Shown here: positions 1-5,321 of the stretch, in pieces
Numbering within the stretch: position 1 is the stretch's first letter
Layout of the letters: each line of letters begins with the position of its first letter
NCBI GenBank assembly: GCA_003175865.1
Contig: PSRF01000285.1
Coordinates: 1 to 5,483, forward strand
Length of the DNA stretch: 5,483 bases
From: Blastocatellia bacterium
GTDB taxonomy: Bacteria; Acidobacteriota; Blastocatellia; Pyrinomonadales; Pyrinomonadaceae
Direction: 5' to 3'
Notes under the pieces: model-generated
Database searches by the model: none
Told to the model about the DNA's origin: nothing
What the model saw: only the letters and a program-made list of their open reading frames with translations
Translations under genes and position numbers: made by a program

Positions 1-220
1 GGTTCACCTCACGGCAAAACGTAACTCACATATTTCTCACGCCTAAATCCTCAGTCGACAAACTTGCAATCAACGGAATAGCCATTGCTTTTCCAAAATG
101 ACGAAGGGTTACGCTTCCAAAATTTTGCACAGTATCAAACTCTAATCTGCGTTCTCCGAGCACTCAGGCCTAATTCCCCGGGAAGTCCCTACAACTATCG
201 CCCTGCGGGTCGCGTAAATG
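1..220. other. Non-coding upstream region of the receptor gene
   Basis: I see no convincing gene in this stretch on either strand. It should hold the control region of the receptor gene, but no good sigma-70 -35/-10 pair at 16-18 bp spacing was found. Candidates such as TTGCAC at 125-130 with TCTAAT at 141-146 are only 10 bp apart. Small dyads are present close to the gene: TTCCC-C-GGGAA at 174-184 and CCC-TGC-GGG at 201-209. They could fold in the 5' leader of the mRNA or be chance. Confidence 0.5.
91..123. repeat. Short direct repeat TTCCAAAAT, two copies
   Basis: The 9-mer TTCCAAAAT occurs at 91-99 and again at 115-123, with a start-to-start distance of 24 bp, upstream of the receptor gene. 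Spaced copies in a promoter region can be tandem regulator sites, but 24 bp is not an exact multiple of the DNA helical turn and the motif is AT-rich. It may be chance. Confidence 0.25.
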
Positions 221-226
221 AAGGAG
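221..226 (+). promoter_or_regulatory. Ribosome binding site that decides the receptor start
   Basis: AAGGAG at 221-226 is a strong Shine-Dalgarno sequence. Two in-frame ATGs follow, at 228 and 234. The spacing is 1 nt to the first and 7 nt to the second, so the second ATG (234) is the likely start. Confidence 0.8.
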
Positions 227-233
227 AATGCTA

Positions 234-3200
234 ATGAACAAATCAACAAAACTATTTACGGTTCTTACTCTCGTAGTCGCGTGCTTTTGCTGCACCGCAC
301 TGGCACAAACTTTCGGCACCATTTCCGGAGAGGTAAAGGACGAGAAGCAAGCAGTGATCACCGGTGCTACCGTGACGTTGAGAAACATCTCAACAAACGA
401 GTCACGTACTGTGCAAACCAACTCTGACGGTCGCTACCATTTTGGAAGCGTACCTGTAGGACCATACGAAATCGCAGTTGAAGCTTCCGGCTTCGCCAAG
501 TTCAACCAGACGGGAATCACGTTGGCGTTGAACCAAAACGCCGTCGTGGATGTCACAATGAAACCGGGCGGCGTCCAGGAGGTAGTGAACGTAGTAGAAA
601 ATGCGTCGATGCTCAATACCTCGACGGCTGAAGTTGGCACACGCTTCGATGACCGCCGACTCTCCGAACTTCCCCTCGCTACAACTCGCAACGTTTACAA
701 CGTAGCACTATCGGCTGCTGGTATAAGTCAACTTAACTCCGGACAAACAGCGTTTGCTGGCGGTACGAACTTCTCATCAAACGGAGGTCGTGTTCGTTCT
801 AACAACTTCATGATCGATGGCCAGGACAACAACAACTTTGGCGTTGCTGGCTCAACCATTCCGCTGAACAATCCTGATCTGATCCAGGAAGTGCGATTGG
901 TGACAAATCAATTCAGCGCTGAATACGGTCGCAACTCAAGTGCTGTCTTCAACGCAATCACTCGCAGTGGAAGCAACACATTCCACGGGTCGGGGTTTTG
1001 GTTTCACAACGACAACGCGTTGAATGCATGCAGCAACGTTCAAAAGGCTGGAGCAAATGGGTTCTGTAACCCGAATTCACCGTTTGAATTTCGACGTCAC
1101 GCACCCTTTCGAATTGAGAACCAACTCGGAGGTACGATCGGTGGTCCTTTGTATCTCCCGCGTTTTGGAGAAGGTGGTCCATCGGTCATCAGCGGAAAGG
1201 ATCGAACATTTTTCTTCTTCTCGATTCAGCGCTGGTGGGATCGGCAGTTAGGCGTTGGGCAGACGCTTAATGGTGCACCAACGGCCGAAGGCAAAGAGAT
1301 CATACGCCAAGCCGCTGGTGACCTTCCCCAGGTAAAGGCCTTGCTCGACTTCCTTCCCGCAGCTTCAACACCGCTCAACCAGACGGTTAGATTTGTTCGC
1401 AATGGCCAGACCTTTGTGGTCCCCGTTGGATCCTTAACGGGATCGCAATCGTCCACTTACGATGATTGGCAGACTTCTATTCGAATCGACCATCGATTTA
1501 ATGAGAAGCACAGCATAAATGGTCGTTACCTCTACCAGGATTCCGGTGCGTTAGGAAGTATTCCCAACGTGGCTGCGTCGCAAATCACTCCGCCAGGATT
1601 CTCCTCTGCTGTTCCATCCAGAACCCAGGGAGTAAACCTGCAGTTCACCAGCGTGCTGTCGTCGAAATGGATTAATGAAGTGCGTGGTGCTTTTCTGCGA
1701 AGCGCAAACGCCACCAATCCTTTGGATCCTCGCTCGCTGTTGATTCCTTCCCTCGAGGTAGTTGAACTTGGCTTGCGTGGATTCAACGCTGGTCCAACTC
1801 GCACGGCGATCGGACTCGGCGTCAATCTGCCACAGAACCAGGTGAGAAATACCTTCCAACTTCAAGACAATATTTCCTACGTCGATGGAAATCACGCATG
1901 GAAATTTGGCGCCGATATTCGTCGTAATCAGTTGCATCAACTCTTCAAACCAACAACTCGCGGTTTGCTTGAGTACGCATCACTCGACTTCCTTGTCAAA
2001 GATCTCGCGACAAGGGCAAATATCAACAAGGACCTTCCCGGGACCGCTCGAGTTCTGCACAACGATTGGCACGATTTCTTCTTCTTCGGCCAGGACGAAT
2101 GGAAAGTTCGACCCAACTTCACTCTGACTCTTGGTCTGCGGTACGAGAACGCGGGACAACCAATTCAGGATCTGGTTAATTTCAATCAGCCGGTATTGGC
2201 GGCTTTCAATAACGATCCTCGCTTTGTCTTACGGCCCGTGCCAGGACGCGACAACAATAACTTCCAACCTCGAATCGGTTTTAACTGGAATCCACAAACG
2301 AGAAGCACAGGCGTAATAGGATGGTTAAAGGGAGGTGACAAGTTGGTTGTGCGCGGCGGTTACACCCGCACACACGACTATGCATACACCAACATCGCTC
2401 TGAACATCTGGAGTTCTTTCCCATTTGTGGCAGCCGTTTCATCTTTCCCGACCGTTCCCGCTACCAATCTCGGCGGACAGACAGTCAACGTAATTGCGAA
2501 CGCGTGGAGCGCTTTGCAAAACCCGCCGTTCGATCCGAACACTGTGAATCGCACGATTGTGGATAAAAATTTCCATATGCCTCAGTACGATTCGATAAGT
2601 TTCGAAATTCAACGTGAGTTTACGCGAGACCTCGTGTTTCGCGTTGGTTACGTTGGCACAAAAGGTACCGGCCTGTTTGAATCGGTTGACGCAAATCCAA
2701 CGCGCATTGGTTGCACAGTCGCAACTGCAGCGAACAACTTCTGTCGCTCAATTCCGAATCAGGGTCCGACTCGTCTGCGTACCAATTCAGGTATGTCGAT
2801 CTATCACTCCCTTCAGACCAGTCTTGAAAAGCGTTTGACCAAGGGAGTGAGTTTCGGACTGCATTACACTTACAGCAGTTTCATCGACACGATGTCAGAA
2901 ATCTTCAATGTGTCGTCCGGTGAAATTGCGGTGGCACAAGACTCTTACAATCGCCGGGCAGACCGGGCACGTTCGAGTTTTGATCGGCCGCACCGACTCG
3001 CAGGCAACTTTGTTTATGAGTTACCGTTCTTCCAGGCACAAGATGGCTTCCGCGGTCATTTGCTTGGCGGTTGGCAGGTCAACTCGCAGTTCTCGCTTCA
3101 GAGCGGCTCGCCTTTCACGCCTTTGAACGGATCGGATCCAGCGATTGCACTGGCAAGTATTTCCTCGTTGGTGGGAAATGCAATCCGACCAAATCTGAAT

Positions 3201-3536
3201 ACGAACCTGGATCTTTCCAACATGAGTGTCGAGGAGATAGTGCGAGCTGGTGGACGTTCTCTGTTCACGCCTATCACTGCTGCACAACGAATCGGCAATG
3301 TGGGTCGAAACACTCTTCGTTCTGACGGCATCAACAACATCGATGTCGGCATCATGAAGAATACTCGTATCGGTGAGAATCAGAGGTTGCAACTCAGGGC
3401 CGACTTTTACAATTTCACGAATTCGCGTGACTTTGGTATTCCTGATTCGACAGTCACCTCGGCAAACTTCCTCAATCAATGGGGAACAGACGGAGGTAAC
3501 CGCAGAATCGTAGTTGGTTTGCGCTACGTCTTTTAA
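234..3536 (+). CDS. TonB-dependent outer-membrane receptor, Oar-like, with N-terminal carboxypeptidase-regulatory-like domain
   Basis: This encodes a 1100-residue outer-membrane receptor expected to import an unknown ligand using TonB/ExbBD energy. Residues 1-24 form a signal peptide with cleavage at ALA|Q. Residues about 27-110 form a carboxypeptidase-regulatory-like beta-sandwich (SGEVKD, GATVTL, TNSDGRYHF, VGPYEI, ASGF). EVVNV near 116-120 is a possible TonB box. The plug covers about 130-250, with NNFMIDGQDNN at 190-200, EYGRNSSAVFNAITRSGSN at 230-248 and then FHGSGF. The rest is beta-barrel, with landmarks TLTLGLRYE near 630, SFDRPHRL at 915-922 and a terminal Phe in GLRYVF, typical of BAM-inserted barrels. 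The length fits the acidobacterial family. The mature chain has only four cysteines, in two close pairs (266/278 and 827/837). No SusD gene is adjacent, as is usual for Oar-type proteins. The start at 234 is chosen by Shine-Dalgarno spacing. The family call is secure; the substrate cannot be told. Confidence 0.95.
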   Translation: MNKSTKLFTVLTLVVACFCCTALAQTFGTISGEVKDEKQAVITGATVTLRNISTNESRTVQTNSDGRYHFGSVPVGPYEIAVEASGFAKFNQTGITLALNQNAVVDVTMKPGGVQEVVNVVENASMLNTSTAEVGTRFDDRRLSELPLATTRNVYNVALSAAGISQLNSGQTAFAGGTNFSSNGGRVRSNNFMIDGQDNNNFGVAGSTIPLNNPDLIQEVRLVTNQFSAEYGRNSSAVFNAITRSGSNTFHGSGFWFHNDNALNACSNVQKAGANGFCNPNSPFEFRRHAPFRIENQLGGTIGGPLYLPRFGEGGPSVISGKDRTFFFFSIQRWWDRQLGVGQTLNGAPTAEGKEIIRQAAGDLPQVKALLDFLPAASTPLNQTVRFVRNGQTFVVPVGSLTGSQSSTYDDWQTSIRIDHRFNEKHSINGRYLYQDSGALGSIPNVAASQITPPGFSSAVPSRTQGVNLQFTSVLSSKWINEVRGAFLRSANATNPLDPRSLLIPSLEVVELGLRGFNAGPTRTAIGLGVNLPQNQVRNTFQLQDNISYVDGNHAWKFGADIRRNQLHQLFKPTTRGLLEYASLDFLVKDLATRANINKDLPGTARVLHNDWHDFFFFGQDEWKVRPNFTLTLGLRYENAGQPIQDLVNFNQPVLAAFNNDPRFVLRPVPGRDNNNFQPRIGFNWNPQTRSTGVIGWLKGGDKLVVRGGYTRTHDYAYTNIALNIWSSFPFVAAVSSFPTVPATNLGGQTVNVIANAWSALQNPPFDPNTVNRTIVDKNFHMPQYDSISFEIQREFTRDLVFRVGYVGTKGTGLFESVDANPTRIGCTVATAANNFCRSIPNQGPTRLRTNSGMSIYHSLQTSLEKRLTKGVSFGLHYTYSSFIDTMSEIFNVSSGEIAVAQDSYNRRADRARSSFDRPHRLAGNFVYELPFFQAQDGFRGHLLGGWQVNSQFSLQSGSPFTPLNGSDPAIALASISSLVGNAIRPNLNTNLDLSNMSVEEIVRAGGRSLFTPITAAQRIGNVGRNTLRSDGINNIDVGIMKNTRIGENQRLQLRADFYNFTNSRDFGIPDSTVTSANFLNQWGTDGGNRRIVVGLRYVF

Positions 3537-3538
3537 TT

Positions 3539-3549
3539 GAGAGAGAGAG
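3539..3549. repeat. GA dinucleotide run
   Basis: Five GA units plus a G lie 2 nt after the receptor stop codon. This is a simple-sequence tract, possibly variable in length, outside any coding region I accept. No function is inferred. Confidence 0.5.
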
Positions 3550-3555
3550 CGGAAG

Positions 3556-3595
3556 CTATGGGGTCCGGAACTTGTTTCGGCCCCATAGTAGTTTT
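3556..3595 (+). terminator. Rho-independent terminator after the receptor gene
   Basis: CTATGGGG at 3556-3563 pairs perfectly with CCCCATAG at 3581-3588. After one bulged T (3564) the stem continues with CCGGAA (3565-3570) against TTTCGG (3575-3580), with one G-U pair and loop CTTG. This makes about 14 base pairs, followed by TAGTTTTC, a short T tract at 3592-3595. It lies 20 bp after the receptor stop, where a terminator is expected. It suggests that the next gene is a separate transcription unit, although the T tract is modest and some read-through is possible. Confidence 0.85.
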
Positions 3596-3721
3596 CAGTG
3601 ATCGGTGGATCTTAAAGCGACCGGTTCGAATCAGCAGACTTGCTTGGAGTTCACGGACATTGAATGTTAATTTCCCTTTGTATCGCCCACATTTCAACTG
3701 GAATTCTTCGGCTACCTTTTT

Positions 3722-3728
3722 GGAAGGA
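3722..3728 (+). promoter_or_regulatory. Ribosome binding site for the GTG-started exported protein
   Basis: GGAAGGA at 3722-3728 lies 9-10 nt before GTG at 3738. It supports a GTG start at a point where the translated frame immediately becomes a signal sequence. An ATG at 3733 is in another frame and meets a stop after two codons. Confidence 0.65.
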
Positions 3729-3737
3729 ATAGATGTT

Positions 3738-4334
3738 GTGAAGGTTGTCGTCTCGATCCTGCTCGCTCTCACTGCTTGCTCCACTTTATCGGCGCAATCT
3801 GAAACAAAAACGCAGACGGCTCCGGCTATAGAAGTAATCAAATACAGTTGGAACAAAGTCAGGATTGGATGGGAGCGAGATCCCTTCGGAGGGCCACTGG
3901 AAAATTTTGACGAAATGCGATCTCGAACGCGCAACGAAAGACGCGTCGCGACTGGCGGTGGCGAGCGCGCAAAACAAGAAGCAAAGGCAGACGAAGCAAA
4001 TCTGGCTTTACAGCGAGAAAAGAACCCGTCGCGATATTTCTTTATCTATAAAGCCAAATTCAAAAACAATGAACCGACAGCCATAGTCGAACTGGATTGG
4101 GACCACGTCTTCTTTCAGCGTGGCACTGAGAGTGAGATGGGAAGACGGGAATTCACGAGCGATGAACAAATTGGCCCAGGTAAGACTAAGGAATTGACTG
4201 TCACAACTCTTTCGCCACCGACCCGCACGGTGAGTCTAAGTTCCTTGAATTTAAACGAACATGATCAATTCACCGAGAGAATTCAATTGGTGCGAATCAA
4301 ATACGCCGACGGTCGAGTTTGGCAGGCGCAATAG
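3738..4334 (+). CDS. Exported hypothetical protein, 198 residues
   Basis: I do not recognise a named family. The open frame extends upstream to 3537, but the sequence before 3738 overlaps the receptor terminator and looks non-coding. GTG 3738 has a Shine-Dalgarno sequence and begins a signal sequence (MKVVVSILLALTAC). LTAC at residues 11-14 fits a lipobox, giving a lipoprotein with Cys14 and Ser15; cleavage by signal peptidase I after SA19 is the alternative. Residues 31-53 hold a conserved-looking segment (EVIKYSWNKVRIGW, DPFGGP). Residues 54-96 are highly charged and probably helical. Residues 100-198 look beta-rich (FFIYKAKFKNNEPTAIVELD, then GKTKELTV and IKYADGRVW), like an Ig-type extracytoplasmic domain. 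That fold is an inference from strand pattern only. The protein probably sits in the periplasm or on the outer membrane. No strong promoter was seen upstream. The gene is separated from the receptor by a terminator, so a functional link is unproven. Confidence 0.75.
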   Translation: MKVVVSILLALTACSTLSAQSETKTQTAPAIEVIKYSWNKVRIGWERDPFGGPLENFDEMRSRTRNERRVATGGGERAKQEAKADEANLALQREKNPSRYFFIYKAKFKNNEPTAIVELDWDHVFFQRGTESEMGRREFTSDEQIGPGKTKELTVTTLSPPTRTVSLSSLNLNEHDQFTERIQLVRIKYADGRVWQAQ

Positions 4335-4338
4335 ATCA

Positions 4339-4456
4339 TTAGAGAACCGAGAGCGGTAGCGACCGGATGTTAACGTCAGATTGAACCTCGCGTGATCTTA
4401 AAGGGTTACGTTGACGTCAGTATCCGGTCGCAACCGTTTTTGGGCGTTTTCTCTAA
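4339..4456. repeat. Long imperfect inverted repeat in convergent intergenic space
   Basis: The outer arms are TTAGAGAA (4339-4346) and TTCTCTAA (4449-4456). The main arms, CGGTAGCGACCGGAT (4354-4368) and ATCCGGTCGCAACCG (4422-4436), match at 14 of 15 positions. Inner arms are ACGTCA (4373-4378) with TGACGT (4412-4417) and AACC (4384-4387) with GGTT (4404-4407). The whole can fold into one interrupted cruciform or hairpin of about 118 nt. No target-site duplication is visible next to the arms. It could be a REP or MITE-like dispersed element, a complex terminator, or both; copy number in the genome would decide. Confidence 0.75.
4354..4441 (+). terminator. Probable terminator of the exported-protein gene
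   Basis: The 14-of-15 arm pair of the inverted repeat is followed directly by TTTTT at 4437-4441 on the plus strand. A stem followed by a T run 20-100 bp after a stop codon fits intrinsic termination, though the loop between the main arms is long (53 nt) and itself contains smaller stems. The minus-strand side has no comparable T run directly after the arm, so I assign it to the plus-strand gene. Confidence 0.5.
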
Positions 4457-4590
4457 CGGCTCAGCTGTTCGAAAAGAAACGAAGGCAGTTTAATGACTCG
4501 AATCTCATTTTGGAGTTTCTTAGAGACACCATAACTCCTCAGTCCGCTTCATTCACGAACGAACTGTTCACCTTAAGAAATTTCAGTTAA

Positions 4591-4619
4591 AGGTTTGTCT
4601 CCCGGCGCCGCTCAAACCT
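4591..4619 (-). terminator. Terminator-like hairpin overlapping the stop of the GlsB-family gene
   Basis: AGGTTTG (4591-4597) and CAAACCT (4613-4619) are perfect 7-bp arms around a 15-nt GC-rich loop that contains the palindrome CGGCGCCG (4603-4610). Read on the minus strand, the first arm overlaps the last codons and the stop codon is in the stem and loop edge; the second arm is followed by TTAACTG, a poor T tract. It may be a weak terminator or a 3' stabilising hairpin. Confidence 0.4.
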
Positions 4620-4905
4620 GAGTGGTACGTCCTCGGATCAGTCTGTAGATTGCCAGCAGAATAATCGCTCCGATTACTGCCAGCACCAGACTCATCAGAA
4701 ACCCTGGACGGGTCAAATCACCGGCACTGTTGGTAGTCCGGCCAAAACCAAACAGGACTTGACCGATATAGCCACCAATGACAGATCCCACGATGCCTAG
4801 CAGTATCGTGATGATCAACCCGCCGGGATCTCTCCCAGGCATGATGGCCTTAGCAATCAATCCGGCGATCAATCCAAAAATGATCCAGCCAAGTATTGAG
4901 ATCAT
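4612..4905 (-). CDS. GlsB/YeaQ/YmgE-family (transglycosylase-associated protein) small membrane protein
   Basis: This is a 97-residue inner-membrane protein of the family named for E. coli YeaQ/YmgE and enterococcal GlsB, often linked to general stress. No enzymatic reaction is established, despite the name 'transglycosylase-associated'. Three membrane segments are visible at about 2-21, 29-52 and 68-87. The first loop carries the family landmark KAIMPGRDPGG (19-29), and the second segment is rich in glycines (37, 40, 44, 45, 48), suited to helix packing. The loop at 53-67 is polar (GRTTNSAGDLTRPG), and the C-terminus is basic (RLIRGRTTQV). Family members are often about 80-90 residues, so this is slightly long. 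The frame is open back to 5052, but ATG 4905 is chosen because it starts the homologous part and has AAGGAG 6 nt upstream. It is convergent with the exported-protein gene and divergent from the gene at 5322. Confidence 0.92.
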   Translation of the reverse strand: MISILGWIIFGLIAGLIAKAIMPGRDPGGLIITILLGIVGSVIGGYIGQVLFGFGRTTNSAGDLTRPGFLMSLVLAVIGAIILLAIYRLIRGRTTQV

Positions 4906-4911
4906 CTTGGT

Positions 4912-4917
4912 CTCCTT
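4912..4917 (-). promoter_or_regulatory. Ribosome binding site of the GlsB-family gene
   Basis: On the minus strand AAGGAG (4917-4912) lies 6 nt before the ATG at 4905. It rules out the longer reading that would begin at 5052 and add 49 residues unlike the family. Confidence 0.8.
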
Positions 4918-5006
4918 TGTTGTAGAAGTGGTCAGAGGTGCCAGTGGAATTCTAGCGCGCTGACGAGTTGGTGAAAAGGTCAAACGCGAAGGAAGGATTT
5001 TACCAA

Positions 5007-5020
5007 CGCCAAAATTGGCG
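5007..5020. promoter_or_regulatory. Palindrome CGCCAA-AA-TTGGCG, possible operator
   Basis: Perfect 6-bp arms, CGCCAA (5007-5012) and TTGGCG (5015-5020), flank a 2-bp centre. The dyad lies a few bases downstream of the expected transcription start of the proposed minus-strand promoter at 5032-5059, where a repressor would block initiation or elongation. I cannot assign a regulator family. Confidence 0.35.
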
Positions 5021-5031
5021 GTCATTAAAGA

Positions 5032-5059
5032 ATGGTAGGGCCCTCGATCCACCTGTCAA
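5032..5059 (-). promoter_or_regulatory. Candidate sigma-70-type promoter for the GlsB-family gene
   Basis: On the minus strand a perfect -35 TTGACA (5059-5054) is followed after 16 bp by TACCAT (5037-5032), which matches 4 of 6 consensus -10 bases. This gives a leader of about 120 nt before the ATG at 4905. A weaker alternative nearer the gene is TTTTCA (4977-4972), 17 bp, TAGAAT (4954-4949). Confidence 0.4.
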
Positions 5060-5219
5060 AACGTGCAAATAAGGACTCAATCGTCTTTTAGACTTATCAG
5101 CGGGGTTGCTAAAGAATGCTTTGACTGAGCTGTTGTAGCTAAGCTGAAGCAAACGGTTTAGACGTCTTAGCCTCCGGGAGGTACCCGGTAGAGTTAACGG
5201 TCCGCTTGCTGATTCGAAC

Positions 5220-5228
5220 TGGTATAAT
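5220..5228 (+). promoter_or_regulatory. Extended -10 promoter for the gene at 5322
   Basis: TGGTATAAT at 5220-5228 combines a perfect TATAAT (5223-5228) with the TG of an extended -10 element. The -35 region at the right distance (around 5200-5205, GTCCGC) is poor, as is common when an extended -10 is used. Transcription would start near 5234-5236, giving an mRNA leader of about 87 nt. Confidence 0.6.
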
Positions 5229-5321
5229 CGCGAGCCGTCGCACCGTGACCTAACCCGCGGAGATCAGGTTAAGCAGCCCAACCTGCCGCTGAATCTCCTA
5301 TTAAGAGGAAGACCAATTCGT
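5229..5321 (+). promoter_or_regulatory. Structured 5' leader with competing stems (candidate cis-regulatory RNA)
   Basis: The leader can form a 12-bp stem: GGAGATCAGGTT (5259-5270) with AACCTG (5280-5285) and ATCTCC (5293-5298), with a 9-nt loop and a 7-nt bulge (CCGCTGA). A competing fold keeps the upper six pairs but uses GCGG (5257-5260) with CCGC (5286-5289), leaving ATCTCC free. TCCT (5296-5299) can then pair with AGGA (5306-5309) in the ribosome binding site. A third option pairs TAACC (5251-5255) with GGTTA (5267-5271). A small GCGA/TCGC hairpin lies at 5230-5241. I do not recognise a known riboswitch or RNA family. The pairings are seen directly; regulation is inference. Confidence 0.4.
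5305..5311 (+). promoter_or_regulatory. Ribosome binding site of the gene at 5322
   Basis: GAGGAAG at 5305-5311 precedes ATG 5322. The core GAGGA (5305-5309) is 12 nt from the start, longer than the usual 5-9 nt. That may mean modest translation, or that the leader fold matters for initiation. Confidence 0.5.

Noticed and set aside
3021..3479. A 152-codon minus-strand open frame inside the receptor gene
   Set aside because: It is antisense to conserved barrel sequence and has low-complexity, charged content with no recognisable domain. It is a shadow frame.
3617..3640. A tRNA T-loop-like sequence (GGTTCGAATC at 3623-3632)
   Set aside because: The flanking bases do not form the 5-bp T stem, and no acceptor, anticodon or D arm can be placed around it.
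3537..3737. An upstream extension of the exported protein from TTG 3537
   Set aside because: The extension runs through the receptor terminator hairpin and places 67 unremarkable residues before an obvious signal sequence; GTG 3738 has a Shine-Dalgarno sequence.
3533..3934. A 133-codon minus-strand open frame opposite the exported protein
   Set aside because: It overlaps the terminator and the real gene, has no ribosome binding site that I could see, and its translation has no family character. It is a shadow frame.
4906..5052. A 49-residue N-terminal extension of the GlsB-family protein (start at 5052)
   Set aside because: The extra residues do not resemble the family, and a strong AAGGAG lies 6 nt before ATG 4905. 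The palindrome and promoter-like elements also lie in this stretch.
5083..5167. Small dyads GTCT-TTT-AGAC (5083-5093) and AGACGTCT (5160-5167) as a paired operator
   Set aside because: The arms are only 4 bp long and the copies are about 75 bp apart; this is within chance for a gap of this size.
5171..5188. GC-rich palindromes CCTCC-G-GGAGG and CCGGG-AGGTA-CCCGG as a terminator
   Set aside because: The two stems exclude each other, no T tract follows on either side, and there is no gene ending nearby.
5259..5298. Resemblance of the leader (CAGGTTAAGCAGCCC) to the bacterial SRP RNA core (GGTCAGG...AGCAGCC)
   Set aside because: The GGAAG side of the SRP symmetric loop is missing, and the pairing around the loop is different, so it is not a 4.5S RNA.
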